Of a DNA stretch of 64,000 bases, positions 8,619-18,064 are shown piece by piece; position 1 is the first letter of the stretch, and each line of letters starts with the position of its first letter. A model generated the notes under the pieces. The model ran no database searches. It was not told where the DNA came from and saw only the letters and a list, made by a program, of their open reading frames with translations. A program made the position numbers and the translations under genes. The DNA is from Gammaproteobacteria bacterium (GTDB lineage: Bacteria > Gemmatimonadota > Gemmatimonadetes > Longimicrobiales > Gaopeijiaceae): positions 7,217-71,216 of the forward strand of contig JAPPHB010000002.1 of NCBI GenBank assembly GCA_028821195.1, read 5' to 3'.

Positions 8619-10343
8619 ATGACGACCTCGCCCACCCCGCAGGACCGCGCGGCACGCATTCCTCCCGCCCTTGCCTTCTGTTGCTTCCTGGCCATCGCGG
8701 TCGTCTTCGGCCTTCTGTTCGCGACCTCGGCGGCTACGCCGCAGGAGTGGCGGCACCACGGGGGCAACCCGGCCGAGACCTACTACAGCACGCTCGACCA
8801 GATCGACGCCGCCAACGTTGCCGGGCTTGAGGTCGCGTGGAGCTGGGAGATTCCCAAGGCCGGCGCCCGGATCGAAGCCACGCCTCTGATCGCCGACGGC
8901 GTCCTGTACGCGACGGGCCCGTTCAGCGTGGTTTTCGCCCTCGATGCCGCCACGGGCGCGGAGATCTGGCGCTGGGACCCCGGCATTCCGACCGAAGACC
9001 GCGGCGGCCCGCGGACCTGTTGCGGCGACGTCAACCGGGGGGCCGCGCTCCACGGCGACAAGGTCATCTCGGGGCTCCTGGACGGGCGGCTGGTTGCGCT
9101 CAACCGGGCGGACGGGTCGCTGGCGTGGTCGACGCAGACCACGCCTCCCGGGTCCGACTATTCCGTAACGGGCGCGCCCCGGGTCATGGGCGACATCGTG
9201 GTCATCGGCAACGCCGGCGCGGAGTATGGGGTGCGCGGCTACGTCACCGCCTACGATGCCGGCACGGGGGAACAGCTCTGGCGGACCTACACGGTCCCCG
9301 GCAACCCGGCGCTCGGGTTCGAGAGCGACGCCATGCGCGCCGCGGCCGAGACCTGGACGGGCGAGTGGTGGATCGTCGGAGGCGGCGGCACCGTGTGGGA
9401 CGGGATGGCCGCCGACCCCGAGGCCGGCCTCCTGTACATCGGCACCGGCAACGGATCGCCCTGGAGCCGTGACAACCGCAGTCCCGGCGGCGGCGACAAC
9501 CTCTACCTCTCCTCGATTCTCGCCCTCGACCCCGCGGACGGCGCCCTGCGCTGGCACTACCAGACCACCCCCGGCGACGACTGGGACTACACCGCCACCC
9601 AGCCGCTCATGCTGCTGGACCTCACCATCGACGGGCGCGCACGCGAGGTCATCGTCCAGGCGCCCAAGAACGGCTTCTTCTACGTCATCGACCGCCATAC
9701 CGGTGAGCTCATCTCGGCCGAGGCCTTCGCCGACGACCTCACCTGGGCCACCCACGTCGACCCGGAGACGGGCCGCCCGGTGGAGACGCCGGGGGCGCGC
9801 TACGGGAAGACGGGCGCGCTCTGGCTGTCGCCCAGTCCCGGCGGCGCGCACAACTGGCATCCCATGTCGTGGAATCCGGAGACCGGCCTCGTCTATCTCC
9901 CGGCCAGGAACAACATCTCCTTCTTCGAGAAGGAGGAGGGTTTCGAGTACACTGCCGGCATCTGGAACACCGGCACCGTGCGCGGCGCCGACGCCGGTCC
10001 CCGTCCCGAGCGGCCCCCGCTCAAGGGCCCCTCGAACCTGCTCCTGGCCTGGGATCCCGCCGAGAACCGGGAAGTCTGGCGCGTGCCGGCGGAGGGAGGA
10101 CATGGCGGCACGCTGTCCACGGGTGGCGGCCTGGTGTTCTGGGGCACCGGGTCGCGGCTGGTCGCGCTCGACGCGCGCGACGGGCGGGAGCTCTGGGGAG
10201 CGGAACTGGACGGGCGTCCCGGCTCTCCCGTGACCTACTCCGCAGGCGGGCGGCAGTACGTGGTGATCGGCTCCGGGCAGACGAGCGGGAGGGTTCTTCC
10301 CCGGGTCCGGGCGTTCGCGCTGCCGGAAGGGCCTGCCAGTTAG
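8619..10343 (+). CDS. PQQ-dependent dehydrogenase (quinoprotein), no cytochrome domain
   Basis: A 574-residue quinoprotein of the eight-bladed propeller alcohol/glucose dehydrogenase family, exported by an N-terminal hydrophobic segment (about 18-38). Adjacent cysteines C134-C135 match the vicinal disulfide that contacts PQQ. Tryptophan-docking repeats such as GAEIWRWD and GEQLWRTY occur along the protein, and TTPGDDWDYTATQP carries acidic residues of the active-site region. It would oxidise an alcohol or sugar in the periplasm and pass electrons to a separate carrier, since there is no heme motif. It is closely similar in layout to the cytochrome-fused paralogue at 38978-41101. The stop overlaps the convergent pyrC end by 3 bases. 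Substrate unknown. Confidence 0.88.
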   Translation: MTTSPTPQDRAARIPPALAFCCFLAIAVVFGLLFATSAATPQEWRHHGGNPAETYYSTLDQIDAANVAGLEVAWSWEIPKAGARIEATPLIADGVLYATGPFSVVFALDAATGAEIWRWDPGIPTEDRGGPRTCCGDVNRGAALHGDKVISGLLDGRLVALNRADGSLAWSTQTTPPGSDYSVTGAPRVMGDIVVIGNAGAEYGVRGYVTAYDAGTGEQLWRTYTVPGNPALGFESDAMRAAAETWTGEWWIVGGGGTVWDGMAADPEAGLLYIGTGNGSPWSRDNRSPGGGDNLYLSSILALDPADGALRWHYQTTPGDDWDYTATQPLMLLDLTIDGRAREVIVQAPKNGFFYVIDRHTGELISAEAFADDLTWATHVDPETGRPVETPGARYGKTGALWLSPSPGGAHNWHPMSWNPETGLVYLPARNNISFFEKEEGFEYTAGIWNTGTVRGADAGPRPERPPLKGPSNLLLAWDPAENREVWRVPAEGGHGGTLSTGGGLVFWGTGSRLVALDARDGRELWGAELDGRPGSPVTYSAGGRQYVVIGSGQTSGRVLPRVRAFALPEGPAS

Positions 10344-11632
10344 CCTCCGTCCCTCCAGACGATCTCCCCGCCGACTACGGTCATCACAGCCTTCCCGGTC
10401 AGCTCGAATCCCGAGAAGGGCGTGTTGCGGCTCTTGGAGAGGAAGCGCGCCGGGTCCACGGCCCAGGTGCAGGCGGGGTCGATGAGGGTCACATCAGCCA
10501 CGCTGCCCGGGGCCAGGGTTCCGCCCGGCAGGTTGAAGGCGCGCGCGGGTGAGGGGCTCATGCGCTCGATGGCGGTGGGCAGGTCGATGACGTCCTCGCC
10601 GACGATGTGGGAGAGCACGAGCCCGACCGCGGTCTCCAGCCCCACGATGCCGAAGGGCGCGTCGTCGAAGGCGGACTCCTTCTCGTCATAGTGGTGGGGG
10701 GCGTGGTCGGTCGCGATCACGTCCAGGGTGCCGTCAGCGAGGCCCGCGCGCACGGCGGCCACGTCGGCGTCGGTGCGGAGCGGCGGGTTCATCTTGGCGT
10801 CGGTGCGGTACCCCTCCACTGCCGCCTCGGTGAGGATGAGGTGGTGGGGGGACGCCTCCGCGGTCGCGCGCACCCCGCGCGCCTTCGCCTGCCGGATCGC
10901 TTCCACTCCCCACGCTGTGGAGACGTGCTGGAGGTGGATGCGGCCGCCGGTAAGTTCGGCGAGCAGCAGGTCGCGCACGATGTGGATGTCCTCCGAGGCG
11001 TTGGGCTTGCCCACCAGGCCGAGGCGCGCGGACACCAGCCCCTCGTTCATGCTGCCTTCGCGTGAGAGACCCAGGTCCTCGGGGTGGTCGGCGACCGGAA
11101 TGCCGAACGGCAGGGCGTACTCGAGCGCGAGCCGCATCAGCCCCGAGTCCATGACCGGATGGCCGTCGTCGGTGATGCCGACCGCGCCCGCCGCCACCAT
11201 CTCGCCGATCTCCGCCAGCCTCTTCCCTTCCTGGCGGACGGAGATGGCCCCCAGCGGGTAGACGCGCGCGCCTCCCGCCCGCCGCCCTTCCGCCACCACG
11301 AAGCCCACCGAGGCAGGATCGTCGATGGGTGGGCTGGTGTTGGGCATGGCGCACACGGAGGTGAAGCCCCCCGCGGCCGCGGCGCGCGCGCCGGTCGCGA
11401 TGGTTTCCTTGTGTTCCCCGCCCGGCTCGCGCAGGTGCACGTGCACGTCGATGAGGCCGGGCGCGACCACCATCCCGCCCGCCTCCACGACCTCCGCGTC
11501 GGCAGGACCCTCCACCCCACCCCCGCACTCGGCCACCCGCCCGTCGAGCAGCAGCAGGTCGCCGGTGGCGTCCATGCCCGCGGCCGGGTCGATGATCCTC
11601 CCTCCGCGAATCCACAGCGGGCGCGGACTCAC
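10340..11632 (-). CDS. pyrC: Dihydroorotase
   Basis: Catalyses cyclisation of carbamoyl-aspartate to dihydroorotate, third step of pyrimidine synthesis. The 430-residue class I form has the metal pair [10 protein letters not shown] (H64, H66), [24 protein letters not shown], the substrate segment MNPPLR and the metal-site TDHAPH, so the active site looks complete. The GTG start at 11632 overlaps the pyrB stop as GTGA. It is third in the pyrR-pyrB-pyrC operon. Confidence 0.95.
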   Translation of the reverse strand: MSPRPLWIRGGRIIDPAAGMDATGDLLLLDGRVAECGGGVEGPADAEVVEAGGMVVAPGLIDVHVHLREPGGEHKETIATGARAAAAGGFTSVCAMPNTSPPIDDPASVGFVVAEGRRAGGARVYPLGAISVRQEGKRLAEIGEMVAAGAVGITDDGHPVMDSGLMRLALEYALPFGIPVADHPEDLGLSREGSMNEGLVSARLGLVGKPNASEDIHIVRDLLLAELTGGRIHLQHVSTAWGVEAIRQAKARGVRATAEASPHHLILTEAAVEGYRTDAKMNPPLRTDADVAAVRAGLADGTLDVIATDHAPHHYDEKESAFDDAPFGIVGLETAVGLVLSHIVGEDVIDLPTAIERMSPSPARAFNLPGGTLAPGSVADVTLIDPACTWAVDPARFLSKSRNTPFSGFELTGKAVMTVVGGEIVWRDGG

Positions 11633-12609
11633 GCGACCTCCTCCGCCTTGGCCGCCTCGGCCTTCTCGGGCCGGCCGCCCGCCAACAGGTAGAGCACGGC
11701 CATGCGCACCGCGACCCCGTTGGTGACCTGCTCGAGGATCACCGAGTGGGGGCCATCGGCCACGTCGCTGTCGATCTCCACCCCCCGGTTCATGGGTCCC
11801 GGGTGCAGGATGAGGAGCGGCTCGGGCGCCGCCGCCAGCCGTGCGCGCGAGACCCCCCAGATGCGGTTGTACTCGCGCAGGCTGGGCACGAAGCCGGCTT
11901 CCATGCGCTCGAGCTGGAGGCGCAGCACGTTCAGGGCGTGAGCCCACTCGATCGCCTCCTCCACGCGATGAAAGATGCGCACCCCGAGTTCGCGCATGTG
12001 CGGCGGGATCAGCGTCGGAGGACCGCACACGCCGACTTCGGCGCCCAGCGTCAGCAGCCCGAAGATGTTGGAGCGGGCCACCCGCGAGTGGCGCACGTCC
12101 CCCACGATACACACCCGCCGGCCGGCGATGGCGCCCAGATGGTCGCGCAGCGTAAGCATGTCCAGCAGCGCCTGGGTGGGGTGCTCGTGCGCGCCGTCCC
12201 CGGCGTTGATCACGCTGGACGGTATGCGCTCCCCGAGGAAGCGCGCCGCCCCCGACGCCCAGTGCCGCATCACCACCATGTCGATCTTCATGGCCTCGAG
12301 GTTGCGGGCGGTGTCCACCAGCGTCTCTCCCTTCGCCACCGACGAGCGGCTCGCGCCGATGTTGACGGTATCCGCCGCAAGGCGCTTCTCCGCAAACTCG
12401 AACGATATGCGTGTACGCGTGGACGCCTCGAAGAAGAGGTTGACGATGGTGATCCCGCGCAGGGTCGGCACCTTCTTGATGCGCCGCTCTGAGATTTCCT
12501 TGAACGGCTCCGCGGTGTCGAGGATGCTGGTGATCTGGCGGGCGCTGAGATGTTCGATGCCGACGAGGTCCTTGCCCAGCGCAGGAGCGGCAGCGGCGGA
12601 ACGGCTCAC
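11629..12609 (-). CDS. pyrB: Aspartate carbamoyltransferase, catalytic chain
   Basis: Condenses carbamoyl phosphate with aspartate. The 326-residue protein carries the carbamoyl-phosphate motif STRTR (63-67), HPTQ (143-146), the [11 protein letters not shown] segment and the C-terminal HPGPMNRG. No regulatory chain (pyrI) is adjacent. The ATG overlaps the pyrR stop as ATGA, and the stop overlaps pyrC. In Aquifex-type systems pyrB and a class I dihydroorotase form a complex; the gene order is compatible with that but does not prove it. Confidence 0.96.
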   Translation of the reverse strand: MSRSAAAAPALGKDLVGIEHLSARQITSILDTAEPFKEISERRIKKVPTLRGITIVNLFFEASTRTRISFEFAEKRLAADTVNIGASRSSVAKGETLVDTARNLEAMKIDMVVMRHWASGAARFLGERIPSSVINAGDGAHEHPTQALLDMLTLRDHLGAIAGRRVCIVGDVRHSRVARSNIFGLLTLGAEVGVCGPPTLIPPHMRELGVRIFHRVEEAIEWAHALNVLRLQLERMEAGFVPSLREYNRIWGVSRARLAAAPEPLLILHPGPMNRGVEIDSDVADGPHSVILEQVTNGVAVRMAVLYLLAGGRPEKAEAAKAEEVA

Positions 12610-13166
12610 GCAGCCTCCGGCGATGTCGTCACGACGTCCACGCCGAGCACCCCGTCGATGTCGGGCACCAGGACATCGACCCGCTGATGCGGCAGCACCG
12701 TCACGGCCCGGCCCACGATGTCGGGCTGGATGGGCAGTTCGCGGCCCGCGCGGTCCACGAGGGCGCAGTAGTAGATGCGGGACGCGCGTCCCCAGTCCAT
12801 CAACTCGTTCATGGCCGCGCGGGCGGTGCGCCCCGTGAAGATGACGTCGTCCACGACCACCACCGCGCGGTTGTCGATACCTCCCGGAGGGAGCTTTGAC
12901 TCGCCGATCACGGGCCTGGGCCCGATCGCCATCAGGTCGTCACGGTACAGGGTGATGTCGATGGACCCGCGGGGCACGCGGACGCCGGCCGCGCGTTCGA
13001 TCTCGTCCTGCAGCAGCCGCGCGATCTGGACGCCCCGGCGGTGGATCCCCATCAGCGCGAGGCGCTCCGTTCCCTCGTTGCGCTCCAGGATCTCGCGCGC
13101 CATGCGGGCGATCGCCCGTCCCACTGCGTCTTCTCGCATGATCGGGATGCGGAACTGATTGGGCAT
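12606..13166 (-). CDS. pyrR: Bifunctional pyr regulator / uracil phosphoribosyltransferase PyrR
   Basis: The 186-residue protein has the PRPP-binding motif [13 protein letters not shown] (102-114) and the PyrR-specific segments ALMGIHRRG and ITLYRDDL. In Firmicutes PyrR binds pyr mRNA and causes attenuation; elsewhere it may act mainly as a uracil phosphoribosyltransferase or by other means. Here it heads the operon, and the candidate promoter leaves only about 30 bases of leader, too short for an antiterminator/terminator pair. Confidence 0.93.
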   Translation of the reverse strand: MPNQFRIPIMREDAVGRAIARMAREILERNEGTERLALMGIHRRGVQIARLLQDEIERAAGVRVPRGSIDITLYRDDLMAIGPRPVIGESKLPPGGIDNRAVVVVDDVIFTGRTARAAMNELMDWGRASRIYYCALVDRAGRELPIQPDIVGRAVTVLPHQRVDVLVPDIDGVLGVDVVTTSPEAA

Positions 13167-13204
13167 GGTCGGTTGTTCCGTTTGGTCGCGGAAACTCGGG
13201 GCCG

Positions 13205-13234
13205 AAGATACGGGCGCATGCTCGCCGGTGGCAA
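13205..13234 (-). promoter_or_regulatory. Candidate promoter of the pyrRBC operon
   Basis: Read on the minus strand, TTGCCA (13234-13229) and TATCTT (13210-13205) are 18 bases apart. The implied start point is roughly 30 bases upstream of the pyrR ATG. Consensus match only; no PyrR-binding loop was recognised in the leader. Confidence 0.4.
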
Positions 13235-13340
13235 CGCTCCCCGTGCCGCGATACCTTGCCAGCGGCTGTTCCCGACAGCCGCGCGCGGGTCTCCGGGCGC
13301 CCGCGCCCGGTCATCTCCCAATTCCTTGCGAGGACTCCCG

Positions 13341-15284
13341 ATGCGGCGCATACCGTTCGCTCTCCTGCTCGTCCTGTCGATCCTGACTTCCGGCGCCGGC
13401 CGCCTCGTGGCCCAGGAGGTCGAAGAGTATCCGGCCGTCGTCATGGGAGGATTGCCGTTCACGCTCACGCTGGCGGGCGCGCCCGAAGAATCGAGCTGGT
13501 TCGAGGTCCGCTCCGCCGGCGGCACCCTGCTTCGCTCCGGCGCCGTCGACGCCGGCCAGTCGCTGGCGGTGGCCGATCTGTTCGTGGAGTCGCGGGCGGA
13601 TCTGCCCCTGGAGGTGCGCGTGGGCGCGGCGACCGAGACCGTGGAGCCGCACTACGCGCCCGCGTGGTACTCCATCGTGCCGCCGCTGGTCGCCATCCTG
13701 CTCGCGCTGATCTTCCGCGAGGTGCTGGCCGCGCTGTTCGCGGGGGTCTGGCTGGGCGCGCTGGCGGTGGCGGGCTTCAACCCGCTCGCCGCCACCTGGC
13801 GCACGGTGGACACCTTCATCGTGCCCGCGCTGGCCGACGACTCGGGCCAGACGCAGATCGTGGTGTTCTCGCTTCTGCTTGGAGGGATGGTGGGCATCAT
13901 CGCCCGCAACGGGGGCACGCTCGGCATCGTGGAGGCCGTGTCGCCGGTCGCCACCACTCCGCGCCGGGGCAAGCTCGCCACCTGGCTCGCGGGGCTGACC
14001 ATCTTCTTCGACGACTACGCCAACACCCTCATCGTGGGCACGACCATGCGGCCCATCACCGACCGGCTGCGCATCTCCCGCGAGAAGCTGGCGTACCTGG
14101 TCGATTCCACGGCGGCGCCCGTGGCGGCCATCGTCCCGATCTCGACCTGGGTGGGCTACGAGATCTCTCTCATCGACCAGGGGCTGCAACTCGCTGCGGA
14201 GCAGCACGCGTCCACGAACCCGGAGCTTGCCGCGTCGCTCACGTCGTCGAGCGCCTTCGCCGTGTTCCTCAACACCATCCCCTACCTCTTCTATCCGCTG
14301 TTGGCGCTGGTCTTCGTGGCGCTGGTGAGCTACACCAACCGAGACCTTGGAGAGATGGCAACTGCGGAGCGGCGGGCGGCCCGCGGCGGGGGATTGACCC
14401 GGCCGGGATCGACCCCAGTCACCGACACGACGGACACGCTGCTGCAACCGGTGGAGGGCGCTCCGCGGCGGTGGTACAACGCCGCCCTTCCCGTGCTCAC
14501 CGTCGTCCTCACCGTGCTGATCGGGTTGTACGTGTCCGGGAGCGCGGCGACGGGTCCGGGAGCGCCGCTGATGGACGTCCTGGGGCAGGCGGATCCCTAC
14601 GCCACCCTGCTGTGGGGTTCGCTGGCGGGGTGTCTTGTGGCGATGGCGCTCTCACTGGGGCAGCGCATCCTCACCCTCCAGGAGACGCTGTCGTCCCTGG
14701 TCGCGGGGATGAAGGCGATGATGACCGCGATGCTGGTGCTCGTCTTCGCCTGGTCGCTGGGGGCGATCACGGGGGAGATCGGGACCGCGGATTTCCTGGC
14801 CCGGACCCTCGGGGATGCAATTCCCTTCGAGCTGATCCCCGTGCTGGTGTTCGCCACCGCGGCGGCCATGGCGTTCGCAACCGGCACCTCGTTTGCGACC
14901 ATGGCCATCCTGATTCCTCTCGTGATCCCGCTCACCATCACCCTCGGGGGCAGCGTCGGCTTCGACGGAGGCAGCGCGGAGGTCATCCTGCTCGGGGCGA
15001 CCGGATCGGTGCTGGCGGGCGCCATCTTCGGAGACCACTGCTCGCCCATCTCCGACACGACCGTGCTCTCCTCCACGGCATCCGGCTGCGATCACATCGA
15101 TCACGTGCGCACGCAGCTGCCCTACGCCCTGCTGGTTGGCGTGGTGGGCATGGCGCTCGGCAACATCGGCACCGCGTACGGCCTGCCGCCGTGGCTGGCG
15201 CTGTTGCTCGGCGTGGCCGTGCTGTGGGCCGTCCTGCGCTTCCGGGGAACGTCGGTCGAGGCGGAGGCGCCGGGACAGGGGTAG
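13341..15284 (+). CDS. NhaC-family Na+/H+ antiporter with a secreted N-terminal domain
   Basis: The protein has 647 residues. The family signature GDHCSPISDTTVLSS lies at about residues 564-578 and TIFFDDYANTLIVG in the middle; about a dozen hydrophobic segments start near residue 112. It should exchange Na+ (or another solute) for protons at the inner membrane. The ATG at 13341 is supported by GCGAGGA ten bases upstream, and gives a signal peptide ending LVAQE followed by about 85 polar residues of beta character before the first membrane helix. That extracytoplasmic domain is not part of classical NhaC. The ion specificity cannot be read from sequence. Confidence 0.88.
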   Translation: MRRIPFALLLVLSILTSGAGRLVAQEVEEYPAVVMGGLPFTLTLAGAPEESSWFEVRSAGGTLLRSGAVDAGQSLAVADLFVESRADLPLEVRVGAATETVEPHYAPAWYSIVPPLVAILLALIFREVLAALFAGVWLGALAVAGFNPLAATWRTVDTFIVPALADDSGQTQIVVFSLLLGGMVGIIARNGGTLGIVEAVSPVATTPRRGKLATWLAGLTIFFDDYANTLIVGTTMRPITDRLRISREKLAYLVDSTAAPVAAIVPISTWVGYEISLIDQGLQLAAEQHASTNPELAASLTSSSAFAVFLNTIPYLFYPLLALVFVALVSYTNRDLGEMATAERRAARGGGLTRPGSTPVTDTTDTLLQPVEGAPRRWYNAALPVLTVVLTVLIGLYVSGSAATGPGAPLMDVLGQADPYATLLWGSLAGCLVAMALSLGQRILTLQETLSSLVAGMKAMMTAMLVLVFAWSLGAITGEIGTADFLARTLGDAIPFELIPVLVFATAAAMAFATGTSFATMAILIPLVIPLTITLGGSVGFDGGSAEVILLGATGSVLAGAIFGDHCSPISDTTVLSSTASGCDHIDHVRTQLPYALLVGVVGMALGNIGTAYGLPPWLALLLGVAVLWAVLRFRGTSVEAEAPGQG

Positions 15285-15315
15285 CCAACGCGCTCCGAGC
15301 GCGCGCACTCCGCCG

Positions 15316-15852
15316 CTAGCGGCGGGCCCTGAAGAACGACCGCAGGAGCTCCCCGGCGGGCTCCGCGAGCACTCCTGCCGTGAGCTCGACCGAGTGGTTG
15401 AGACGCGGATCCTGGACCAGGTTCTCCAGGCTGCCCGCCATCCCCGCCTTGGGGTCGGAGGCCCCGAAGACCAAGCGCGTGACGCGCGCGAGGACGATGG
15501 CGCCGGCGCACTGGGCGCAGGGCTCGAGGGTCACGAAGAGGGTCGCGCCCGGCAGGATCCTGAGCCCGAGCCTGCGGGCGGCCGCACGCAACACTACGAC
15601 TTCCGCATGTGCGGTGGGGTCGCCATCGGCGCGCGTCCGGTTGTGCCCTTCGGCCACGACCTGGCCGTCCAGCACCAGGACGGCTCCCACGGGGACCTCG
15701 GAGCGGGCTTCCGCCAGCCGGGCCATCTCCAGGGCGCGAGCCATGAAAGCCTGGTCCCCGGGCCGGGAGGTATCGGGCCCCCGTGAAGCGTTGGCAGCCC
15801 CTGGACTGCTAGCGGTGCTGCGGGCCACGCCTCCCGCGTCCCTCGCGGGCAT
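15316..15852 (-). CDS. tadA: tRNA-specific adenosine deaminase
   Basis: Converts A34 of tRNA-Arg to inosine. The zinc site is complete: HAE at 82-84 (His plus proton-shuttling Glu) and PCAQC at 111-115. VPVGAVLV and the helix with ARVTRLVFGASDPKAG are typical. The family N-terminus aligns with residues near 33, so the start at 15852 adds a variable leader and overlaps the upstream gene by 44 bases; a GTG at 15828 is an alternative. It follows the LexA-like gene and is probably cotranscribed with it. Confidence 0.92.
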   Translation of the reverse strand: MPARDAGGVARSTASSPGAANASRGPDTSRPGDQAFMARALEMARLAEARSEVPVGAVLVLDGQVVAEGHNRTRADGDPTAHAEVVVLRAAARRLGLRILPGATLFVTLEPCAQCAGAIVLARVTRLVFGASDPKAGMAGSLENLVQDPRLNHSVELTAGVLAEPAGELLRSFFRARR

Positions 15853-16537
15853 CTGCGATTCGCCGGGAACTTCGGCGCCAGCGGCGGCCCGAGGGGGTGT
15901 CGCCGGATGCGTCCGGGCCGGCCTCTCCCACCTGCCGCAGGACCGCCATCACTCTGCCGGCCACGGCCAGGGCCTCCAGGCGCATCGCGGGAATCGCGGC
16001 GGCCTCCGGTGAGCCGGGATGCAGAAGATCCCCAGCCTGGTCGTAACGATAGAAGCCCGCCCCGTCGGCCACATGCACCGCCAGGATGTCGCCATCGCGA
16101 ATCTCCGGCGCCAGGACGGGCTGCACCAGCAGGAGATCGCCATCCTCGTATCCCAGCGCGCCCGCTTCGTCGCCGGAAACCTTTACGAAAAACGATCCCG
16201 CCGCACCCGCCAGGCGGCGGTCGATGGCGTAGGACTGCGGCGGTTCCTCCTCGCGGCCATCGTCGCGCCGGTGTGCGATCCGCGGGTAACAGGGCACCGA
16301 GCGCGTCTCGGCGTTGAGGTCGAGGCCCACGATGCGCGCGCCTCGCGACCGGGACGGGTCGCGCTCCAGGTAGCCCTTCGCGGCGAGCGCCTTGAGGTGT
16401 TCGGAGACGGTCTTGGTGCTCTTGATGCCGAATTTCGCCCCGATCTCGCGAACCGACGGTTGGTAGGTGTGGCGACGCAGATAGGACTCCATGTAGTCCA
16501 GAATGCGGCGCTCAATCTCGTTTGGAGGTGGGAGCAT
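15809..16537 (-). CDS. LexA-like repressor lacking the autocleavage residues
   Basis: The N-terminal winged helix is clearly LexA-type (IERRILDYMESYL, then QPSVREIGAKFGIKS and VSEHLKALAAKGYLERD, residues 7-60). The C-terminal S24-like fold is also recognisable (FFVKVSG, EDGDLLLV, DGDILAVHV, AVAGRVMAVLRQV). Against E. coli LexA the scissile Ala-Gly falls on RIAHR (86-90), the catalytic serine on Glu124 in SGDEAGALG, and the lysine on Tyr163 in GFYRY. All three elements are gone, so RecA-stimulated self-cleavage is not expected. A tail of about 40 mostly charged residues follows. It sits divergent from an RND efflux operon. It may be a constitutive or ligand-responsive repressor; the true SOS LexA would be elsewhere. 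Confidence 0.8.
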   Translation of the reverse strand: MLPPPNEIERRILDYMESYLRRHTYQPSVREIGAKFGIKSTKTVSEHLKALAAKGYLERDPSRSRGARIVGLDLNAETRSVPCYPRIAHRRDDGREEEPPQSYAIDRRLAGAAGSFFVKVSGDEAGALGYEDGDLLLVQPVLAPEIRDGDILAVHVADGAGFYRYDQAGDLLHPGSPEAAAIPAMRLEALAVAGRVMAVLRQVGEAGPDASGDTPSGRRWRRSSRRIADAREGRGRRGPQHR

Positions 16538-16861
16538 GGACAGTGGTTCGGCGCGCCCGTCGATTCAGTTGGTTGGTCCGCCGACCGACTCTGCGGCAGA
16601 CCGGAAAGGGAGAAATACTAGGCCGCGCAGCGGTGGAGAGCAAGCACGGAATCCCGTACTGCCATGGCCGCGCCCGCGCCTGCCCGCCACCTTGTCCGTG
16701 GCGCGTCGATCGGCAACCCTTTGATGGCATCCGATCATCGAAAATGTCCAGTTGGAAGATCGTTTCAGTGTGCCGTGGGGTACATCCTGCGGATGCCCCT
16801 GGCGCCACCTCGCACCGCGGACAACGGCCCGCAAAGCCAGCGAACCGAAGGAACACGGCCC
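16538..16861. promoter_or_regulatory. Divergent intergenic region between the LexA-like gene and the efflux operon
   Basis: This 324-base gap holds no supported gene. On the minus strand TTGCTC (16643-16638) and TAGTAT (16620-16615), 17 bases apart, make a good promoter for the LexA-like gene. GGTC-CGCC-GACC at 16575-16586, between that promoter and the start codon, is a small inverted repeat that could be its operator. For the plus strand no convincing promoter was found; AAGGA at about 16848 is the ribosome site of the adaptor gene. Confidence 0.4.
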
Positions 16862-18064
16862 ATGAGCTTTTCGAAGACGACGCTGGGAGTTACGACCGTG
16901 GTGATGATCGCGGTCCTGCTCGGTGGGGGGATCTACCTGAGGCTGCGCCCCACTCCGGAGGAGGAGGACGCCGCAACCTCTGCTGAAGCGACGACGCTCG
17001 AAGTGCCGGAAGCGTCGCTGGAGAGCTTCGCCCGGCGCGCACAGCCGGTTTCCGGAGCGCGCGTGCTGCGCGATACGCTCTGGATCCGCATCACGGCGTC
17101 GGGGGGCGCGGCCGCGTTCCGGCGCGCCACCCTGTCCGCCCGGGTTGCCGGCCAGGTGCGGGAGGTGCGGGTGCGCGAGAACGATCCGGTTGATTCCGAC
17201 GCCTTCCTCATCCAGATCGACACCACCGAATACGCGCTGGCGCTGGCGCGCGCCAACAGCACCCTCACCCAGGCGCAGGCCGACTACGAACAGATCGTGC
17301 TCTTCGACGACGAGATCGCCGATCCCGAAGTACGGGCGGAGCGGGCGCGGGTCGCTCGCTCGCGAAGCGGGCTGAACGAGGCCACGGTGAACGTTCGCCA
17401 GGCGGAGCTGGAACTCTCGTGGACGCGCATCGGCGCTCCATTCGCCGGACGGGTCGCCGACCTGCGGGTCGTGCCGGGTCAGTTCGTCACTGAGGCCGAA
17501 GAGCTGGTCACGGTCGTGGAGCTGGACCCGATCAAGGTCGAGGCCCAGGTGCTCGAGGGGGAGATCGGACTCCTGGAGGAGGGCCGGCGCGCCACCATGA
17601 CCTTCGCCGCGTTCCCGGGCGAGACCTTCACCGGCACGGTGGAGACCATCAACCCGGTCATCGACCTCGAAACCCGCTCGGCGCGCGTGACCGTGCTGCT
17701 CTCCAACCCCGGCGGCAGGATCAAGCCCGGGATGTACGCGAGCGTCTCGCTGGACGCGCAGCACTTCACCGAGCGCATCCTGGTCCCGCGCTCGGCGGTG
17801 CTGGAGCGCGACCGGCGCACCATGCTCTTCGTCTTCAACGAGGAGGAGGGGGAGATCGGCCGCACCGAGTGGCGCTACGTCACCACCGGGCTGGAAAACG
17901 ACCGGGTGGTCGAGATCGTGGAAAACCCGGAAACCTCGATGGTCGGTCCCGGCGAGATCGTGCTCGTCGACGGCCACCATTTCCTCGGGCACGATGCGGC
18001 CGTCCAGCTTGCAGAGGGCGACATGCCGGCGGGGGCGGGAGCTTCCGGCGGGTCGGGACGATGA
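16862..18064 (+). CDS. RND efflux periplasmic adaptor subunit (HlyD/AcrA family)
   Basis: A 400-residue membrane-fusion protein. One N-terminal membrane anchor (about residues 8-28) is followed by an acidic linker. The barrel-sandwich halves SARVAGQVREVRVRENDPV and FAGRVADLRVVPGQFV enclose a coiled-coil hairpin (about 125-180). A beta-barrel domain ends with IKPGMYASVSL and a membrane-proximal domain follows. It would link the RND pumps to the outer-membrane channel. ATG 16862 is chosen for AAGGA upstream and because the anchor follows at once; the frame stays open to 16664 without a better start. Its stop overlaps the next gene as ATGA. Confidence 0.92.
   Translation: MSFSKTTLGVTTVVMIAVLLGGGIYLRLRPTPEEEDAATSAEATTLEVPEASLESFARRAQPVSGARVLRDTLWIRITASGGAAAFRRATLSARVAGQVREVRVRENDPVDSDAFLIQIDTTEYALALARANSTLTQAQADYEQIVLFDDEIADPEVRAERARVARSRSGLNEATVNVRQAELELSWTRIGAPFAGRVADLRVVPGQFVTEAEELVTVVELDPIKVEAQVLEGEIGLLEEGRRATMTFAAFPGETFTGTVETINPVIDLETRSARVTVLLSNPGGRIKPGMYASVSLDAQHFTERILVPRSAVLERDRRTMLFVFNEEEGEIGRTEWRYVTTGLENDRVVEIVENPETSMVGPGEIVLVDGHHFLGHDAAVQLAEGDMPAGAGASGGSGR

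Noticed and set aside
13167..13204. PyrR attenuator or pyrimidine leader peptide
   Set aside because: The leader is too short and no hairpin or binding-loop consensus was seen.
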